The notes beneath the pieces are model-generated. The model saw only the letters and a list, made by a program, of their open reading frames with translations, did no database searches and was not told the origin of the DNA. The translations under genes and the position numbers were made by a program. Positions 61,200 through 64,000 of a DNA stretch of 64,000 nucleotides are shown piece after piece (the first letter of the stretch is position 1; the number at the start of each line of letters is the position of its first letter). The stretch is taken from contig NZ_QCZF01000002.1 in the NCBI RefSeq assembly GCF_003075095.1, forward strand, positions 477,054 through 541,053, given 5' to 3'. This stretch comes from Blastococcus litoris. Lineage in GTDB: Bacteria; Actinomycetota; Actinomycetes; Mycobacteriales; Geodermatophilaceae.

Positions 61200-61976
61200 T
61201 CAGGGAGCGGTGCCGCGCACGGCCCAGGCCCGCGCGGTCAGCCGGATCTCCCCGGCCGGCAGCCGCTCCCGGACTGCGTCCCGCACCCTCGTCCGGTCGG
61301 TCTCGGGCAGCGACGCCAGGTGGGCGGGGGCCGAGCCGGTCCCGCCCAGGAACGGCGACCAGAAGTCGTCGAAGTCGCGGAACTCCGTCGGGACGACGAT
61401 CTCCGTGGTGCCGACGTCGGTCAGCCCGGCGGCGGTGGCCATGGTGCGCAGGGCCTCGGGGCGGCAGAACCCGAAGCGCACCGCCTCGGACTCCGCCGGG
61501 TCGCCGAGCCCGAGCTCGAGCACGGCGTCCCAGTAGGCGGTCATCAGCTGCATGCCGCCGGCGTAGTCCCAGACGTAGGCCGCCACGGTGCCGCCCGGGC
61601 CGACGGCACGCCGCATCTCCCGGAGCACCGTGGTCCGCTCGGCGACGAAGTTCAGCACCAGGCCGGACACGGCGGCGTCGAAGACGCCGTCCGGCACCGG
61701 CAGCGCCCGCGCGTCGCCGACCTCGAAGCTCGCGCGCGGGTCCGCGACGGCGGCAGCGGCGTGCTGCACGAAGCCGGGGGAGGGATCGATGCCGACGACC
61801 GCGGCCGGCTCGGCCGCGGTCAGGACGGCTCCGGTGAGCGCGCCGGTGCCGCAGCCGACGTCCAGCCAGCGCTGCCCGGCCGGCCGGCCCAGCCAGTCGA
61901 CGAACCGGGCTGCCACGAGGCGGCTCCACCGGCCGACGTAGGCGTCGTAGCTCTCGCCGCTGGACCAGGCGTCCAT
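61200..61976 (-). CDS. Class I SAM-dependent methyltransferase (Methyltransf_25/11)
   Basis: A 258-residue methyltransferase. WLDVGCGTGALTGAVL (motif I), GIDPSPGFVQHA (motif II) and VGDARALPVPDGVFDAAVSGL (motifs III-IV in pieces) are clear. The C-terminal half gives the substrate lid. ATG at 61976. Substrate unknown. Confidence 0.83.
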   Translation of the reverse strand: MDAWSSGESYDAYVGRWSRLVAARFVDWLGRPAGQRWLDVGCGTGALTGAVLTAAEPAAVVGIDPSPGFVQHAAAAVADPRASFEVGDARALPVPDGVFDAAVSGLVLNFVAERTTVLREMRRAVGPGGTVAAYVWDYAGGMQLMTAYWDAVLELGLGDPAESEAVRFGFCRPEALRTMATAAGLTDVGTTEIVVPTEFRDFDDFWSPFLGGTGSAPAHLASLPETDRTRVRDAVRERLPAGEIRLTARAWAVRGTAP

Positions 61977-62028
61977 GCGGCCCGACCGTAGCGGCCGGAC
62001 GGCGGGGCGGAACCGGTTCCGCGCGCGG

Positions 62029-62172
62029 TCAGCGTCGGGCGGACAAGACGGCGATCTCGTGGGCGGACTCGACCGTGGGGGCCGAGGCCAGCGCCCGGGC
62101 CAGGGCGCGCTCCTCGCGGAGGTGGCGACGGGCGGCGCGGCGGCTGGCGAAGGTGGTGGACAGGCGGGACAT
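62029..62172 (-). CDS. Small basic protein, unrecognised
   Basis: A 47-residue, Arg/Ala-rich protein (SRLSTTFASRRAARRHLREERALARALASAP). ATG at 62172 lies 9 bases after GGAG, 14 bases past the GNAT stop. Codon bias fits a real gene, but length makes it uncertain. Function unknown. Confidence 0.5.
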   Translation of the reverse strand: MSRLSTTFASRRAARRHLREERALARALASAPTVESAHEIAVLSARR

Positions 62173-62186
62173 GTCAGGACTCCGAT

Positions 62187-62717
62187 TCAGATCGTTGCGG
62201 TCGCGAGGAGTGAGTCGGCCCGCGGGGAGGCGGATACCGGCTCCGGCGGGAGCGGGCTGGTCACGGTGAGGACGTCGGCGTCCGGCGTGACGGTCGAGCC
62301 CGGGAGCAGCCGCCGGACCAGGCCCAGGACCGGCCGGTTGTCCGGCTGGACGGTGGCGGTGAAGGTGCGGACGCCGCGGCGTGCGGCGAGGTCGGTGAGC
62401 GAGGCCAGCAGCTGCCGGCCGACCCCCGCCCCCTGCCAGGCGTCCTCGACCAGCACGGCGATCTCGGCCGTGGACGGGTCCTCCGAGGGGCGGTCGTAGC
62501 GGGCGACGCCGACCACCTCGCCGCCGACGACCGCGACGACCGCCTCGCGCAGGTCGTGGTCGACGGTCACCAGACGGCGGACCGTCTCGTCGGGGAGGCG
62601 GTGCACCGGGGCGTGGAACCGCCGGTAGATCGTCTCGGGGGACAGGCGCGGCCAGAGCCGGTAGAAGAGCGTCCGGTCGGCGGGCCGCACCGGCCTCGTC
62701 GTCACCGCGATGTCCAT
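62187..62717 (-). CDS. GNAT family N-acetyltransferase
   Basis: A 176-residue acetyltransferase. The start RPVRPADRTLFYRLWPRLSPETIYRRFHAP resembles the acetyltransferase domains related to Pat-type protein acetyltransferases; the acetyl-CoA loop EDAWQGAGVGRQLLASL follows near 90-105. Substrate unknown. It is divergent from an HxlR gene, with twin dyads between them. Confidence 0.82.
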   Translation of the reverse strand: MDIAVTTRPVRPADRTLFYRLWPRLSPETIYRRFHAPVHRLPDETVRRLVTVDHDLREAVVAVVGGEVVGVARYDRPSEDPSTAEIAVLVEDAWQGAGVGRQLLASLTDLAARRGVRTFTATVQPDNRPVLGLVRRLLPGSTVTPDADVLTVTSPLPPEPVSASPRADSLLATATI

Positions 62718-62730
62718 CCCGGCCTCCTGG

Positions 62731-62745
62731 GTTCGTAAAATGAAC
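62731..62745. promoter_or_regulatory. HxlR-type operator, copy 1
   Basis: GTTCGTAAAATGAAC, a GTTC...GAAC dyad matching copy 2 in 13 of 15 positions, 13 bases upstream of the GNAT gene start. Confidence 0.55.
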
Positions 62746-62763
62746 TGTCCTCCTCCGTTCGAG

Positions 62764-62794
62764 GTTCGTCAAGTGAACTCAGCCGGTCTAGACT
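62764..62794 (+). promoter_or_regulatory. HxlR-type operator copy 2 and leaderless promoter of the HxlR gene
   Basis: GTTCGTCAAGTGAAC (62764-62778) repeats the dyad of copy 1, centres 33 bases apart (about three helical turns). The -10 TAGACT (62789-62794) lies six bases before the GTG at 62801, implying a leaderless transcript whose -35 is inside this operator. Confidence 0.55.
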
Positions 62795-62800
62795 GCCGGT

Positions 62801-63265
62801 GTGACTGACGCCTCGTGGGACCGGTCCCGCTGCTCCGTGGCGGGCACCCTGGCCGTGGTCGGGGAGAAGTGGAGCCTGCTCGTGCTGCGCGAGGCGTTCC
62901 TCGGCGTGCGCCGGTTCGCCGACCTCCAGCGCAACCTGGGTGCTCCCAAGGCGGTGCTCACCGACCGCCTGGGCACCCTCGTCGAGCAGGGCATCCTCCG
63001 GCGGGTGCCCTACCAGGCCGAGGGGGAGCGGCAGCGCCACGAGTACCGGCTGACCACCAAGGGCATCGACCTCTACCCGACGCTCGTGGCCCTGATGCAG
63101 TGGGGCGACAAGTACCTTGCCGACGACGTCGCGCCGCTGGCGCTGGAGCACCGCGACTGCGGATCGCCGGTGCACCTCGGCCTGGTCTGCGACGACGGGC
63201 ACGAGCTCTCCGGCGCCCGCGAGGTCCGCGCCGTTCCTCGGCAGGGCGCCTCCCGCGCGGGCTGA
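62801..63265 (+). CDS. HxlR family transcriptional regulator
   Basis: A 154-residue winged-helix regulator. CSVAGTLAVVGEKWSLLVLREAFLGVRRF and RNLGAPKAVLTDRLGTLVEQGIL (in part) are typical; the N-terminal cysteine (Cys11) is often redox- or aldehyde-sensing in HxlR proteins. The C-terminus carries additional CGSPV and VCDDGHEL motifs. It probably binds the two dyads upstream and controls itself and the GNAT genes. Confidence 0.88.
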   Translation: MTDASWDRSRCSVAGTLAVVGEKWSLLVLREAFLGVRRFADLQRNLGAPKAVLTDRLGTLVEQGILRRVPYQAEGERQRHEYRLTTKGIDLYPTLVALMQWGDKYLADDVAPLALEHRDCGSPVHLGLVCDDGHELSGAREVRAVPRQGASRAG

Positions 63266-63288
63266 CCGGCCGCCCCTACGATCCGCGG

Positions 63289-63666
63289 ATGCCCTGGCGG
63301 ACGGTCATCCGGTCGTGCGCCTGGGTCGTCGCGGCCCTGGCGTCGGTCCTGGTGGCGCCGGTGGTCTGGCTGCACACCGTCGACGAGGGCGCGGTGCCCT
63401 CGGTCTCGGACGTGCCTGCGCTGCCGGCCGGGGTGCGGGTGGCGAACGACGACCTGTCGTGCGGGTCGGGCGGCTGCTGGCTCCGCCTGGGCCTGGTCGC
63501 GACCGACGGCCGGTCGCCCGCGGCCCTGCTGGACGGCGCCGGGTACCCGGACCGCACGTGCGGGCCGGCGAGCTGGCTGGACCGGCGGCGGGTGTGCACC
63601 GACCTCGTCGTCGATGGCTCCCGGGCCTCGCTCGTCGTGCAGTACGACAGGTCCCGCTGGTTCTGA
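63289..63666 (+). CDS. Membrane-anchored or secreted protein, unrecognised
   Basis: A 125-residue protein. One N-terminal hydrophobic segment (about 8-28, SCAWVVAALASVLVAPVVWL) acts as anchor or signal; the outside part has four cysteines (CGSGGC, CGPASW and CTDL), likely forming disulfides. ATG at 63289, 23 bases after the HxlR stop. No family identified. Confidence 0.65.
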   Translation: MPWRTVIRSCAWVVAALASVLVAPVVWLHTVDEGAVPSVSDVPALPAGVRVANDDLSCGSGGCWLRLGLVATDGRSPAALLDGAGYPDRTCGPASWLDRRRVCTDLVVDGSRASLVVQYDRSRWF

Positions 63667-63673
63667 ACGGCGG

Positions 63674-64000
63674 TCAGCTCCCGCCGAGCGACTCCACCGT
63701 GCGCACGAAGTCGGCGGCACGCTCCTCGTAGTTGCGGTACCGCCCGAAGCTGGGGGCCGCGGGGGAGAGCAGGACGACGCCGTCGGGCCGGGCCCACGCG
63801 AACCCGGCGCGCACCCCCTCGGGCAGGTCGGCCACCTCGCGGACGTCGACGTCGGGGGCGCCGGACCGCAGCGCCGCCGCGATCCGCGGCCCGCTGTCGG
63901 GCAGGCACACCGCCAGCAGGTCGCCGCGACCGGTGAGGCCCTCGGCGAGCGGCCCGTAGTCGATGCCGCGGTCGTGGCCGCCGACCAGGAGGGCCACGAC
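63674..64000 (-). CDS. murD: MurD-like ligase C-terminal part, 5' truncated by window edge
   Basis: About 108 C-terminal residues are visible; the gene runs off the window end. LLVGGHDRGIDYGPLAEGL, CLPDSGPRIA and the final VVLLSPAAPSFGRYRNYEERAADFVRTV are characteristic of UDP-N-acetylmuramoyl-alanine:D-glutamate ligase, which adds D-glutamate in peptidoglycan precursor synthesis. Its visible neighbours are not cell-division-cluster genes, so it may be a second MurD-like enzyme. Confidence 0.8.
   Translation of the reverse strand, partial: VVALLVGGHDRGIDYGPLAEGLTGRGDLLAVCLPDSGPRIAAALRSGAPDVDVREVADLPEGVRAGFAWARPDGVVLLSPAAPSFGRYRNYEERAADFVRTVESLGGS

Overview
The window comes from a very GC-rich actinobacterium (roughly three quarters G+C, GTG starts common, stop/start overlaps such as ATGA and GTGA throughout). 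The gene mix fits the Geodermatophilaceae/Frankiales side of the Actinobacteria, but this is an inference from style: a DUF222/13E12 HNH protein behind a near-consensus actinobacterial SOS box, an anti-sigma-type protein with a MEDS domain, RNase J, DUF5709 and PaaX-, MarR- and IclR-type regulators. There is no rRNA, tRNA, CRISPR array, insertion sequence, prophage or replication origin that I can see. No gap between genes exceeds 300 bases; the longest are 58689-58980 (upstream of cspA), 41366-41630 (upstream of the DUF222 gene) and 953-1205 (terminator plus promoter of the first transporter).

Region 1 (1-14249) is a catabolic block for methoxylated aromatic acids. It holds the 3' end of a tetrahydrofolate-dependent O-demethylase of the LigM/DesA type. 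A five-component branched-chain-amino-acid-type ABC transporter follows (two ATPases, two permeases, one lipoprotein). Next comes a GntR/FCD regulator heading an operon for an aldolase (LigK type), a 4-oxalomesaconate tautomerase (PrpF/GalD type), a two-domain VOC extradiol dioxygenase, a DUF1932 dehydrogenase and a 4-oxalomesaconate hydratase (LigJ type). Downstream are an ABM-fold protein, a formyltetrahydrofolate deformylase (PurU) and an MFS transporter. Together these would import a methoxy-aromatic acid, demethylate it onto tetrahydrofolate, open the ring, take 4-oxalomesaconate to pyruvate and oxaloacetate, and return C1 units as formate. The ring-cleaving enzyme is of the VOC fold, not the LigAB/DesB fold usual for this pathway. 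Matching 12-bp dyads overlap the -35 elements of the transporter and GntR promoters.

Region 2 (14240-29081) continues with CoA-thioester chemistry: a divergent operon of SDR, metal-dependent amidohydrolase, acyl-CoA synthetase and MaoC hydratase with a MarR gene opposite; a PaaX-like regulator; a second ABC transporter whose two ATPases are fused into one protein, in an operon with another acyl-CoA synthetase and a benzaldehyde-dehydrogenase-like enzyme; and a two-subunit 3-oxoacid CoA-transferase.

Region 3 (29201-49058) is mostly general or signalling genes: zinc-ribbon protein, MEDS/ATPase anti-sigma-like protein, amino acid permease, succinate-semialdehyde-dehydrogenase-like enzyme, a redox-signalling group (UBP zinc finger, DUF5709, response regulator fused to a thioredoxin-reductase-like flavoprotein, cyclic-nucleotide-domain histidine kinase), release factor 3, DUF222 HNH protein, pyridoxal kinase, S41-like protein, a frameshifted gene next to a VanZ-like gene, and a cysteine dioxygenase-rhodanese pair behind a cysteine-ending leader peptide.

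Region 4 (49158-55609) is a second, less familiar catabolic cluster: IclR regulator, amidohydrolase of the AtzA/deaminase class, class III CoA-transferase, citryl-CoA-lyase-like protein, zinc-type oxidoreductase and intradiol dioxygenase. Region 5 (55633-64000) holds housekeeping and small regulatory units: a Clp-N/HTH protein with twin operators, RNase J, CspA, methyltransferases, TetR-SDR, GNAT, HxlR with twin operators, and the 3' end of a MurD-like ligase.
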